A stretch of DNA of 64,000 bases. Source: Marinobacterium iners. GTDB lineage: Bacteria > Pseudomonadota > Gammaproteobacteria > Pseudomonadales > Balneatricaceae. Of this stretch, positions 42,701 through 50,618 are shown piece after piece. The stretch lies in NCBI RefSeq assembly GCF_017310015.1, contig NZ_CP022297.1, positions 3,596,001 through 3,660,000 on the forward strand, read 5' to 3'. The position numbers were made by a program, and so were the translations under genes. Every line of letters starts with the position of its first letter. Position 1 is the first letter of the stretch. The notes beneath the pieces were generated by a model, which did not search any database, was not told the DNA's origin, and saw nothing but the letters and a program-made list of their open reading frames with translations.

Positions 42701-45700
42701 TCACCATTGATCACGTTGGCGGTCTGGCCGTTGATCTCATTCGCACCGGTACCGGTGGAGTTGATCACCAGCGACTGCAGGTAATGCGGTACCAGGCCGT
42801 CTTCGTCTACATCGACTTCAACGGTGGACAGTACCAGGTCGCCATCATGGATGCGTGTGCCACCTTCCAGGTTCAGGGTCAGGTGAGTGATCTCTGAATC
42901 CAGCTGGTATTCGTTGAAGGAGATGTCACCGAAAATGGTGGTGCCTTCTTCAACCACGACGTTCTGCAGACGGCCCGCCACATCACCCACACCGTTGTAG
43001 ATGACTTTGGTGACGCGCTCGAGCAGGTTCTCGAACATGTAGTCAACGTTGTTGCCCGATACCAGCAGGTCGGTCAGACGCAGGTAATCTACATCAAAAC
43101 CGGATGCATCGATGTTGGTCGGGTAATCACCGCCCGTGGTTGCCAGGAACTCCAGGGTAGACTCTGTTCCGCCAACAACGGTTACGCCATCCATTTCGCT
43201 CAGCGTCAGTACGCTCAGCGACAGGTTGTCACCGATGTTGATGGTCAGGTTGCTGTTGCCAGCTTCACCGTCATCGTTGACGTTCAGGTTGGAGCCAGTC
43301 GGCAGTACGACGGATTCTGCCAGCGTCAGGGAGACGTTGTCAGCCGCGATGCCGGTCAGAACCAGGGCATTTTCAGCCACATCAGCCTGTGCCAGGTCCG
43401 TGATGTTGACGGTGAAGTCGGTTGTGCTACCCACTCCGCTGATCACACCATTGTTGGTCAGCTGCTGGAACTGGGCTGCGGTCAGGTTCAGGGTGGTGCC
43501 TTCGTTGACCAGCAGTGTGGTCACGCCGGTCAGATCAGTATCCGGGTGCAGGGTTACAACCGGCTGATCAATGATGGCGATGGTGTCAACAACAATGTTG
43601 TCGATACCAAAATCGTTCAGATTGAACGGCTCTTCACCCAGATCGGACAGCTGCAGACGGGCAGTAGCGTCAGCACCGGTGATGTTCTCCGGTCCGATTT
43701 CGTATGCCTGTGCAACGGTCAGGTTCAGAGTATCGCCAGCGCCTACCACGACAGTGTCGACGTCTGTCACATCCGCACGGGTCAGGTCAACGGTGATGCC
43801 TGTGCCTGCGGTTGCTTCATCTGTGCCGTTATCCACAACCAGGTTCAGTTCACCCGCTGAGGTCAGGACGCTGTCTTCAGACGCTACAAATGCAGCGGTC
43901 ATGGTCAGCTCAGTGACACCTTCAGAACCGGTGAAGCTGAAGTCTTCAGCTGCTGTCGAAGTCACGGCTGTTGCTACCGTCAGATCACCTGCAACCGCAG
44001 AGGCGTCGATGGTGTTGATACCATCAGCCAAGGCTGTATCGATCGTCAGATCACCTTCAGCAGCCAGTGTCAGGCTTACCAGATCAGCACCCACAACGGA
44101 GGCGATCTCAGCAGCCGGACCTTCAGCGGTGATGGTCAGGGTGTCGGCATTGTCGATATCGATGCCGTAGGCTTTCAGCGGACGGTCATCACCGGCAACG
44201 GAGTGAACCAGGTTCACAACGGCCGCAGCGCCTCCCCACTCAAAGTCTGCATCCAGCTTACCGACGTTGGCGGTGCCGGTCGGGCCATCCGCTTTCGCAG
44301 TCGTACCGCCCTGCAGTTCAAACACAAGACCCCAGGCTGCATCTTGAATTACCAGGGTATCGTTGTAGTTGCCACGCAGTGCCATCACTTCCAGATCTTC
44401 GGTCGTGTCGCACAGCTTGATGGTCGCGGTGTTGCCAGTGCTGCCTTCAGCCGTCGGGCCATCGATCTGGGTGACAACGTAGCGCGCAACGCCTTTGGAG
44501 ATCAGGCTGTTAGCGTCGGTTTCGTCGAAGCCTACACCGTCAGTTGAGTCATCATCGGCCAAGTGTACCAGCACTTCGGTTGCATAACCGTTGTTGCCGT
44601 TACCGTAGATCGCACCACCCTGAGCCAACTGTTCGAAGTGGTCAATGGTCATGCCGCTGACAACGCCTTCGAGTTCAGAGAAGTCGATGGTGAAGGTGTT
44701 TTCTGAGTCACCCTGCACTTCGCCCAGCTGGATCGGGCCTGTGAAGGTGATATCACGTGCACCGGTGATTTCCAGGTTGGTGTGCCAGGTTGTCAGACCA
44801 TCATCGGTTACACTGTTGCTGCCAGTACCGGTGTTGATCTTGTACACGACTTCGGCCGGTACGTCAGCCGGGCGGTCGTAACCCACGATTTCGTTACCGT
44901 CTTCATCGTAGCCGGTTTCGCCAGAGAAGCTTACGTTGTACCACTGGCCATCGACCATGAAGTCGTCAGACAGTGAACCACCGTAGTAGACGTTACCGTC
45001 GATGTTGGTTTTGATCGTGTCGCTGGTGTTGAACGGGTCAAACACGCCTGCAGCACCGGTAATCACAACATTACCAGCAGCCAGGTCGGTGTTGCCGTCG
45101 TCAGCCAGCGTGATGCCCTGCGGAGCCACGCGGGTGTGCAGCTGTTCAGCTGTCATTTCCAGGGTGACGCCATCCTGTACTTCCAGGATCAGGTCAATAT
45201 TACGCGACAGGTTGTCAACGCCCAGGTCAGTCAGGGAGATGTCATCGGTGACGATGATTTCAACTTGCGCGTAGGTGTGGAAGATAGAACCTTCAACACT
45301 GAAGTTCTCGGCACCGATGGCCAGGAACTGCTCTGAGGTGAGGGTCAGCTTGGCGTTATCTACAGTGCGATCAGCACTGCCCACATCGCCATTATCCAGT
45401 ACAACGCTGGTGATGCCATTCAGTGTTGCTGCACGCAGATCACTGTCAGCATTGACCACCATGGTGATGTTTTCACCTGTAATGCTGGAGCCTTCGTAGG
45501 CAACAAGGCCTTGTGCCAGACCATCTGCGTTACCCAACACAAGAACGTTATTGCCTTCGCCCAGGTCAATATTGACTTTGGCACCATTGCCGTTCAATAC
45601 AGCAATATCACGCCCCAAGTCTTCGAGCAGACCGCTCAGCTCGGCAGTGGTCGGTGCAACAATGCCATCCAGGTCGGCGTTAGCGCGACCGTCGTAAGCC

Positions 45701-48411
45701 ATGCTATTGATAACATCAATATCACTCTGATCATTTGCACCAATGCCCAAGACATTTGCGCGCACATCATTGGCTACGAGGAAGTCGATCCACGCCTGCT
45801 CATCTGGAACACTGTTGCCGCCATCCGTGATGAATACCACTTCATTGGCGCCACCTACATTGTACGTACCCGTCTGATCACCAAACGCAGCCTGTACTTC
45901 AGTAATAAAACCAGCTGTATTCCAGTAACCCTGGGCCTGCATTGTATTAACGACTGCGAGTGCCTGTGCCTTAGTGACCCAAGCATCGGCCGGCTGTGTG
46001 CCTGAGCCCAAATCCGCAACCAGATACACAGCAGTATCGTCAGGCAACTGATCAAACAGCTCCGCAACAGCCGCAGCCTGTGCGTCGATAGGTGCGGGCG
46101 TCTGACCATTGCTCATTGAGCCTGAATCGTCCAACACCAACACCAGGTTCGGAGAAGCCGTTACCCCTGATGCTTCACTACCTTCACGACCCGCAACCGT
46201 AACAACATCATCACCACCCTGAGAGTTGATGGTGATTTCACCAGCGCTGGCCGTAATAACATCAGCGCCTTCACCGGTTGTGATGGTCACATCATCAACG
46301 TTTGCAGCGCTAACCGTATTGCCGCCATTACCCGCTGTCACAGAGACAGTGTCGCTGCCATCAACACGGATGGTGTTGGCACCGTCGCCCGCAGTGATGG
46401 TAACAACTTCACCGTTTTCGGCGGTGAGTTCGTTGTCGCCATTGCCGCCGTTGATGGTGACAGCCTTGCCGTTGTTGTTGGCCTGGAACTGGTCATCCGC
46501 TTCAGCGGTACCGGTGAAGATCACTTCATCATCGTGGCCATCAATGGTCAGATCCACACCGCCGGTGTTGGCAGAGGCATCGATCACAGCCGGACGATCG
46601 TCATTGAAACCAGCTGCCATGTTCTCTTCAACAGAGAAGATCGCTTCGCCGCTGATGTTCAGGTGGCTCAGGGTGCCGCCTGCGAAGAACTGATGCATGT
46701 GGTTCTCGGTACCCTGAGAATCGATATTCAGGGTCGAGGCGTTGTGCAGCAGGTTGATATCGGCATTAACATCACCGATTGCCAGCTCGATGTTCAGCTC
46801 ACCGGTCAAGCCTTCGCCGTAGTGAACGGTCACGTCCTGGCTGAACTCGCCTTCGAAGCGGGTCAGCGCGCCGTTGCGTACACCGGCAATTGTTAGCGTA
46901 CCCAGAGTCGCTTCATCAACACCGTCAAAATCGGATTCGGTGATGGTCAGCTTTTCGAGGTCAACGGCACGGGACAGGTCGATGGTAGAGTCGTTGGAGC
47001 CGTCACCGGACAGATCCGGGTAAGTGCTGTCGCCGCTGTCATTGGTGTAGACGTTTGGCAGGTTTTCGATGTTGATCGTCTGGATGTTCAACAGCTCTTT
47101 CGGCTGAGCGTAGTAGCCTTTGGCGTCGATTTCCAGAGTGTTGTTGCCTTCGCCACCGTCGATGTAGGCACCGTGCAGCAGGTCCAGACGGCCTGCAACG
47201 ATGAAGTCATCCGCAGCAGAGGTTTTACCGATCTCTTCGGTACCGCCGTTGTTCTGAGTCGGGGTCAGGATGATCGGGTGGTTGGTAACGATGGTATCGC
47301 CTTCAACAACGGCATCGATCAGAATCGGGTTACCATCGGCGTCATCCATCAGGTTGCCATCGGCATCTCTTGCCTGAACCTGATAAGCGACTTCTTTTTC
47401 GAACAGGCGAGAGTTGCCATCGGCATCAAACAGCAGACCGTTCAGGTACTCGAACTGTTCCTGAGTCAGGGAGACAACTGTTTCTGCAACCGTACCGTCC
47501 AGCAGTGTAACGCGGATCTGGTAGTTACCGGTGTAGTCGCCATCCTTGCCGGTGTCGAAGCCCGTGTCAGCGTCATTATCGCCAACCGTTACAGAGCCGT
47601 CGCCGGTATTGTTGAACTGATCGCCCTGGCCGCCCTGGAGTGAGTCCGCGGCTCCTTCGATCGTAATCTCAGCAATCTGGCCCAGGCTGTCGTTGATAAC
47701 GCCGAATACGTCATCGGCCATATCGGCGGCTGTGAACAGGTAGGCATTGACTGTGTCCCACACCTGACCGGCCGGTACGCCTTCACCTGTTTCCGGGTTG
47801 CCCCAGTAGGTCAGCGTCTGCGTCGGGATGGTGTCATCCAGCACTTCAATCGTGCGAATTTCAGTCAGCGTGAATACGCTGTTCGGGTTGATCTGGCTGG
47901 CAACAGCTTGCTCGACATACTCAGGCGTAACGTCGGTGTCTTTGTTGACATCTTTCAGCAGGTCAATGCCGTCCAGTGCTGTGAAAGGCACTTCGTAGTC
48001 AGCCGGGTCACCATTGCCAACGGGGTCAACCTGTGCAACCAGCTCATGAGAGAAGGCCACCTTGGCATTCACGGTTGCCAAGTCGTCATTCTGCGCACCG
48101 TTGATGATCGCAAATGCCAGGTTGGTCAGGCTGAATTCGCTATTGGCCCAAAAGCTGATCTCTTCGGCAACTGCAGCACGGTCAAAAGCTGACTGGTAGA
48201 TCTCAGCAATTACTTCTTCGCGTGATTTGGAACCGTAGAGCGCCTGGTTCTCTGCGTTCTCCGGGGCTCCGAAGGCGGCAGAGATGACGGTCCAATCCTG
48301 ATATGTCTCCAGCTGATCTACCCAGTACTTCAGACCTTCTGGGTCTGCAGGTCTCTGGTAGTAAGCTATGTACATCTGATGTACCAGCTTTTGATTTGCT
48401 GTCAATTCCAT
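36790..48411 (-). CDS. Giant RTX/vWA surface (S-layer-like) protein, copy B, complete
   Basis: 3873 residues from ATG 48411, preceded by AGGAAAGAAG. Residues 1-~115 (MYIAYYQRPADPEGLKYWVD, IAEIYQSAFDR) are a DUF4214-like domain, as at the N-terminus of many type I-secreted S-layer proteins. A linker leads to TYWGNPETGEGVPAGQVW, where copy A begins. The vWA domain (about residues 748-948) has MIDAS LVLDDSGSMS. The body repeats LTxxQ modules (LNLTAAQFQQL, LNLTAAQYQQL) over ~2000 residues. RTX-type repeats (DDTLIGGAGNDTLVGRGGSD; DVLAGGAGADRFEF) lie at ~3340-3385 and ~3460-3510. The end, DIITDFMSGTDELSLGL, then FFDANQDGEADGAIYLVGID, matches copy A and looks like a type I secretion end. Expected outside the cell, calcium-bound; no transporter genes are in the window. 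Confidence 0.85.
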   Translation of the reverse strand: MELTANQKLVHQMYIAYYQRPADPEGLKYWVDQLETYQDWTVISAAFGAPENAENQALYGSKSREEVIAEIYQSAFDRAAVAEEISFWANSEFSLTNLAFAIINGAQNDDLATVNAKVAFSHELVAQVDPVGNGDPADYEVPFTALDGIDLLKDVNKDTDVTPEYVEQAVASQINPNSVFTLTEIRTIEVLDDTIPTQTLTYWGNPETGEGVPAGQVWDTVNAYLFTAADMADDVFGVINDSLGQIAEITIEGAADSLQGGQGDQFNNTGDGSVTVGDNDADTGFDTGKDGDYTGNYQIRVTLLDGTVAETVVSLTQEQFEYLNGLLFDADGNSRLFEKEVAYQVQARDADGNLMDDADGNPILIDAVVEGDTIVTNHPIILTPTQNNGGTEEIGKTSAADDFIVAGRLDLLHGAYIDGGEGNNTLEIDAKGYYAQPKELLNIQTINIENLPNVYTNDSGDSTYPDLSGDGSNDSTIDLSRAVDLEKLTITESDFDGVDEATLGTLTIAGVRNGALTRFEGEFSQDVTVHYGEGLTGELNIELAIGDVNADINLLHNASTLNIDSQGTENHMHQFFAGGTLSHLNISGEAIFSVEENMAAGFNDDRPAVIDASANTGGVDLTIDGHDDEVIFTGTAEADDQFQANNNGKAVTINGGNGDNELTAENGEVVTITAGDGANTIRVDGSDTVSVTAGNGGNTVSAANVDDVTITTGEGADVITASAGEITINSQGGDDVVTVAGREGSEASGVTASPNLVLVLDDSGSMSNGQTPAPIDAQAAAVAELFDQLPDDTAVYLVADLGSGTQPADAWVTKAQALAVVNTMQAQGYWNTAGFITEVQAAFGDQTGTYNVGGANEVVFITDGGNSVPDEQAWIDFLVANDVRANVLGIGANDQSDIDVINSMAYDGRANADLDGIVAPTTAELSGLLEDLGRDIAVLNGNGAKVNIDLGEGNNVLVLGNADGLAQGLVAYEGSSITGENITMVVNADSDLRAATLNGITSVVLDNGDVGSADRTVDNAKLTLTSEQFLAIGAENFSVEGSIFHTYAQVEIIVTDDISLTDLGVDNLSRNIDLILEVQDGVTLEMTAEQLHTRVAPQGITLADDGNTDLAAGNVVITGAAGVFDPFNTSDTIKTNIDGNVYYGGSLSDDFMVDGQWYNVSFSGETGYDEDGNEIVGYDRPADVPAEVVYKINTGTGSNSVTDDGLTTWHTNLEITGARDITFTGPIQLGEVQGDSENTFTIDFSELEGVVSGMTIDHFEQLAQGGAIYGNGNNGYATEVLVHLADDDSTDGVGFDETDANSLISKGVARYVVTQIDGPTAEGSTGNTATIKLCDTTEDLEVMALRGNYNDTLVIQDAAWGLVFELQGGTTAKADGPTGTANVGKLDADFEWGGAAAVVNLVHSVAGDDRPLKAYGIDIDNADTLTITAEGPAAEIASVVGADLVSLTLAAEGDLTIDTALADGINTIDASAVAGDLTVATAVTSTAAEDFSFTGSEGVTELTMTAAFVASEDSVLTSAGELNLVVDNGTDEATAGTGITVDLTRADVTDVDTVVVGAGDTLNLTVAQAYEIGPENITGADATARLQLSDLGEEPFNLNDFGIDNIVVDTIAIIDQPVVTLHPDTDLTGVTTLLVNEGTTLNLTAAQFQQLTNNGVISGVGSTTDFTVNITDLAQADVAENALVLTGIAADNVSLTLAESVVLPTGSNLNVNDDGEAGNSNLTINIGDNLSLSVLTLSEMDGVTVVGGTESTLEFLATTGGDYPTNIDASGFDVDYLRLTDLLVSGNNVDYMFENLLERVTKVIYNGVGDVAGRLQNVVVEEGTTIFGDISFNEYQLDSEITHLTLNLEGGTRIHDGDLVLSTVEVDVDEDGLVPHYLQSLVINSTGTGANEINGQTANVINGDITPAAYGPAIIVGSRDNNLKSVTINADQAFELTGEILFSSHGEDDSGSLDNTPADGVTANDDSAAIATLTVTGSADVAIGAVNTTDDDIDGLTVANNGTGTLSLTIDAAKIDQAAGNTDALSFTGSNIELTIAGNVDLSDDDLSGVSQITIGEEATLTLSQAQLDVLGTANLLNGTTDSIEDEVLHIVELGSDPFDAQAIAEGITVASVTIAEGTITLDPTTDLTGVGEIRVLEGSTLNLTAAQYQQLAAAGTIVGVDTDGDNSDGNAFTVNITDLTQADIDYDEDGNDVADGLNLSGIADAATVTLSLAEDVNLNAVTNLDDLARLEVLLADGQTLGLASALQASGLNVTGGANSTLVFQFTPHTTYPGQIDASGYDVTILKALANGFTIGGNSNVEYSIDDLASTVELRLYEDPADLGFLDATYRVVSIEEGITTPTGLIFNDWDNTDEVRTLVLNLEGDVTLNGDLSIPTRTDKDTANYNIRYFDQLTINSVGDELNTILGDIGTATVLGAPNTSDNNLLNVAINAEQDLVIGDGAGQGVITFNSIDVPADDAVANLTITGAGDVTIKALDTSDTDIATLNIDHQGSGLLTVTGGSDALELTDTENLVFTGSGDIVLDTHTGAGNNGIDGADLSTIDASGHSGSLTLGVIEALDSTNFDFTSGTGTTTLTLGGTTLNVTDADGADDVLGTDDDQTGWSFDFTNAAVDSEIHIGAGNTWTAGDLNINLGANTTLYIDANTDWSALNLEITQVQDIVLADGVKLTLTAEQASGLNIVAGPDTGATGFTGEVEIIDLGAYTNLNDNDNNPANDAARDNDDANELFDYDFSGLQVPASATLADDDVTLSTGTDLGNVTIKLKVVDNADDALGGQTIRFATQEQADGRDIDVIDGGTGYVDPNADDLAQPPEEALINTTNVVWLFDSVTGTLDTSNYDEEIGRLWFTEALANGANLEELFSSLPDSIIRIDFADPGNLTLTYPSEGVDRVVELASFTNLPNGLIFADEDKFEHIQSLTIQMGGEVTLGSIELDNLIIDNTDAQPGDLDPTTVVFNTLTIDSVLADDTGDLLAADGYDDQVNNAPTAPNIIGDITIGAAEGLELINVILNTGDALSTNGGPGQDISTGNDLEIGTIYFAANATANATLTVTGDNDVTIKSLDTSDPEVDNTVTVDAAGHTGNLVVTGGSPAAAVADIETLGIETGVAVGSIYFGHVYDETEGEYVLNLDGNGVPYAGVAGADLSVISVLGDGAKEVNLGVLALIDGTDDDATAAFTLNGGTGTVTAILGEGNVDGVVTSPLLEAGSTWVFNNVDLTIQETTNPMFEAGAILEVNSGSLTIDGEVDLTEVTLDLNGAFIFVPADQTLILTVAQVAQLEAAGSIVAGSGTVEVIGNGDDATASIFNSLRTANVDLSAVVLTEDDADDEFAASFSYGIDDDNSQIGQTITGSAFDDYIIAGEETDDTLIGGAGNDTLVGRGGSDTYMIDEGDDIVEGLFADTEAEDDKDVLIVSADASVTADVIDTFVATAETINNGTATLTAASGGATIDVSLAGGSNGFTLNGGATGGTFLTGSDNADTLSGGTTAQANGSVDVLAGGAGADRFEFTTITSEPAELSTETLTEAYDEAWVTVTAADGNEAETIETLTITYQVNNIVNAVVVSLAGVDLTNAADVATEIRNTLDAIAGVDAAISDSDPAVVEAWGLTGNRFDIDSVTYGDTTGGTFGVVEDNTPGTDDAQVELVTITDDTPIVEGEIYTLLVKGKDGIEIGEEGVGVTYEAQAGDTVEEIAAGLATALDAADTLNRYIVTANDIGNGAGTIEIEAADADIGGFTVTWPVAPVGSFEGSSASGTGLDLMDGNIDIITDFMSGTDELSLGLAAGTAVNFATGAEVAWSTEIDNTFAAALSDANDAFVASAGDLQYYLTSLADDGVENEYEGTGVLFFDANQDGEADGAIYLVGIDENNFVFGDIVA
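45130..47320 (-). repeat. Block near-identical to 13710-15900
   Basis: Partner of the vWA-region block in giant gene A; the differences are scattered single bases, while sequence downstream of ~45120 (in plus coordinates, below it) and upstream of ~47320 diverges strongly. Confidence 0.75.
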
Positions 48412-48503
48412 TCTTCTTTCCTCATTGTGTTCACACGTCAAAACAACATGGACATCAGCAGCAGACAGCGAAGGTGGTCCTTCCACAACCTACCGCATTG
48501 GCC

Positions 48504-48532
48504 TAAATACTCTACCACGTTAAGTGTTTCAA
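48504..48532 (-). promoter_or_regulatory. Candidate sigma-70 promoter of giant gene B
   Basis: On the minus strand TTGAAA (48527-48532) and TATTTA (48504-48509) are 17 bp apart. This gives a leader of about 86 nt before the ATG at 48411. No equivalent with good spacing is seen upstream of copy A at 16420-16600. Not proven experimentally. Confidence 0.45.
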
Positions 48533-48663
48533 TTTGTAGTTTCGCCAGCCTAGAATGCCATACCACGGGAATTTAGCACAGCAGCAAGGGTGCGCAAGGT
48601 TTTTTTTCTTGACCTTGGCCGGGGTTTAAGGCTACGAAACTTTTATTTCATTCAACTCCCCCA

Positions 48664-49563
48664 TCATTGTTTTTGTAGCATCCAGTTGAGTGTTTCATTA
48701 AACGGTGTCATCGGTTTGTCCAGCACGCGCATGATTGCCTCGTTACTGCCTTGCAGGTTTTTAACTTCATTTTGTCGTACCAGTGACGGGTCGGTCTCGA
48801 CGCTGAGTGTATGGCCGGTTATGTCTGAACAGGCAGATAAGATGTCTTGCATACTCCAGCTGATACCGCTGCACAGGTTTACAACGCACCCCTGCATATC
48901 GACACCGGCCGTTAACAGGGCTTCATACATGCAGGCCACATCCCGTACGTCACTGAAATCCCGGGATATATCCAGGTTACCCAATTTGATACTGACCTCG
49001 CGGCGGCAAAAGTGATCGACGATTTTGGCAATAAGAAAGCGTGTGCTCTGGCCCACGCCGGTATAGTTGAAGGGCCGGGTGATGATCAGTGGCAAACGGT
49101 CTGCCCACAGCAAGGCCATGTATTCCATCGCCAGTTTGCTGACGGCGTAGTCATTGGCCGGGGCCGGTGGCGTGTCTTCTGTCAACACGCCCTGACGGCT
49201 GTTGCCATACACATTGGCACTGCTGGCCAGGATGACATTTTGCAGTGGAAGGTCTGCACCCGCCAAAGATTCCAGCAGATTACGCGTGCCTAGTACATTA
49301 GTCGTATAGAACTCTGCCGGGGCGCCATGGCCGACGTATGATACGGCGGCCAGGTGTATAACCGCGTCTGGCCTGACGCTTTCAACGACTCGTTTGACCT
49401 GATCGGGGTTGGTCAGGTCCATGGCTTTGGTTTCAAACAGGTCAACTGTGCGAGTGTCATTCAGGTGGGTGGCTGTACCGACCACATCGTGACCTGCCTG
49501 CAGCAGTTGGCGGGTCACGTAATGCCCGGTGAATCCTTGGCTACCGGTTACAAGTACACGCAT
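48664..49563 (-). CDS. rmd: GDP-6-deoxy-4-keto-D-mannose reductase (GDP-D-rhamnose synthesis)
   Basis: 299 residues from ATG 49563 with AGAGGTTCAC upstream. An SDR-type NAD(P)-dependent sugar reductase: GSQGFTG (nucleotide-binding GxxGxxG), HLAAVSYVG, SSANVYG and the catalytic YAVSK. The end of the active-site half reads RPFNYTGVGQ, as in Rmd proteins. It follows gmd with an 8-bp gap, and the pair converts GDP-D-mannose to GDP-D-rhamnose, as in the Pseudomonas A-band cluster. The alternative product GDP-6-deoxy-talose or GDP-fucose is less likely, since no fcl-type epimerase features were seen. It is the last gene of the polysaccharide operon. Confidence 0.85.
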   Translation of the reverse strand: MRVLVTGSQGFTGHYVTRQLLQAGHDVVGTATHLNDTRTVDLFETKAMDLTNPDQVKRVVESVRPDAVIHLAAVSYVGHGAPAEFYTTNVLGTRNLLESLAGADLPLQNVILASSANVYGNSRQGVLTEDTPPAPANDYAVSKLAMEYMALLWADRLPLIITRPFNYTGVGQSTRFLIAKIVDHFCRREVSIKLGNLDISRDFSDVRDVACMYEALLTAGVDMQGCVVNLCSGISWSMQDILSACSDITGHTLSVETDPSLVRQNEVKNLQGSNEAIMRVLDKPMTPFNETLNWMLQKQ

Positions 49564-49571
49564 GTGAACCT

Positions 49572-50603
49572 CTAGAATGATGCGTTGTGCTGGTTGCGGC
49601 GCAGGTCGGCCTCAACCATCATTCGACACAGTGTTTCAAGTGTAGTCGATGGTTCCCAACCCAACACCTCTTTTGCTTTGGCTGGATCACCTATCAACAG
49701 ATCGACTTCGGCTGGCCGGTAAAAGCGCTCATTGATGCTGACCAGTGTTTTGCCGCTGTTTTTGTCTATACCCTTTTCATCAATGCCTGTGCCGGTCCAT
49801 TCCAGGTCAATATTCAGGGCACTTGCTGCCAGCGATACGAAGTCACGCACCGTTTCTGTGCGATTGGTGGCCAGCACGAAGGTATCGGGCGTTTCAGCCT
49901 GAAGCATGCGCCACATACCGTCGACATAATCGCGGGCATATCCCCAGTCGCGCTTGGCGTCCAGATTACCCAGCTCAAGCCGGTCCAGCTGGCCCAGATG
50001 GATTTTGGCCAGGCTGTCGGTAATTTTACGGGTTACAAACTCGCGCCCGCGCAAGGGGGATTCGTGGTTAAACAAAATGCCACTGGTTGCAAAGATGTCG
50101 TAGGATTCACGGTAGTTGATTGACATCCAGTGCGCGTACAGTTTTGCAGCACCATAGGGGCTACGGGGGTAAAAGGGGGTTGCTTCCGTTTGAGGAATGG
50201 TTTGCACCTTACCGAACATTTCTGATGTTGAAGCCTGATAAAAACGGATGGTTGGGTCAACGATCCTGATGGCTTCAAGCAGATTAACAGGCCCAAGCCC
50301 GGTAATTTCGGCTGTTGTCAGCGGCTGGTCAAAGGATACGCCGACAAAACTCTGCGCAGCCAGATTGTACACTTCGCGAGCTTCTGTCGTTTGCAGTAGA
50401 CGGATGCTGGATGACAGATCGGTCAGGTCGTATTCGACCAGGTGCAATTCAGGATGTTCGGCTATTCCAAGTTCCTGTATACGCCAGAAGTTGACTGAGC
50501 TGGTCCGGCGGTATGTGCCATACACCGTGTATCCCTTTTCAAGCAGTAACTGGGCCAGATAGGCCCCGTCTTGTCCAGTGATGCCGGTAATAATCGCTTT
50601 CAT
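49572..50603 (-). CDS. gmd: GDP-mannose 4,6-dehydratase
   Basis: 343 residues from ATG 50603 with an AGGATTACAGC spacer. Classical Gmd: ITGITGQDGAYLAQLLLEKG (NADP-binding), NLAAQSFVGVSF, STSEMFGKVQ (catalytic S/T and E) and YGAAKLYAHW (Y-x3-K). The later ESPLRGREFVTRKIT and DAKRDWGYARDYV are family hallmarks. It makes GDP-4-keto-6-deoxymannose from GDP-mannose supplied by ManC (59254) and passes it to Rmd. Cytoplasmic. Confidence 0.95.
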   Translation of the reverse strand: MKAIITGITGQDGAYLAQLLLEKGYTVYGTYRRTSSVNFWRIQELGIAEHPELHLVEYDLTDLSSSIRLLQTTEAREVYNLAAQSFVGVSFDQPLTTAEITGLGPVNLLEAIRIVDPTIRFYQASTSEMFGKVQTIPQTEATPFYPRSPYGAAKLYAHWMSINYRESYDIFATSGILFNHESPLRGREFVTRKITDSLAKIHLGQLDRLELGNLDAKRDWGYARDYVDGMWRMLQAETPDTFVLATNRTETVRDFVSLAASALNIDLEWTGTGIDEKGIDKNSGKTLVSINERFYRPAEVDLLIGDPAKAKEVLGWEPSTTLETLCRMMVEADLRRNQHNASF

Positions 50604-50618
50604 GCTGTAATCCTGAAG

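Noticed and set aside
48590..48663. Terminator after rmd
   Set aside because: A T-run is present (~48600-48608) but no convincing stem precedes it in the direction of rmd transcription.
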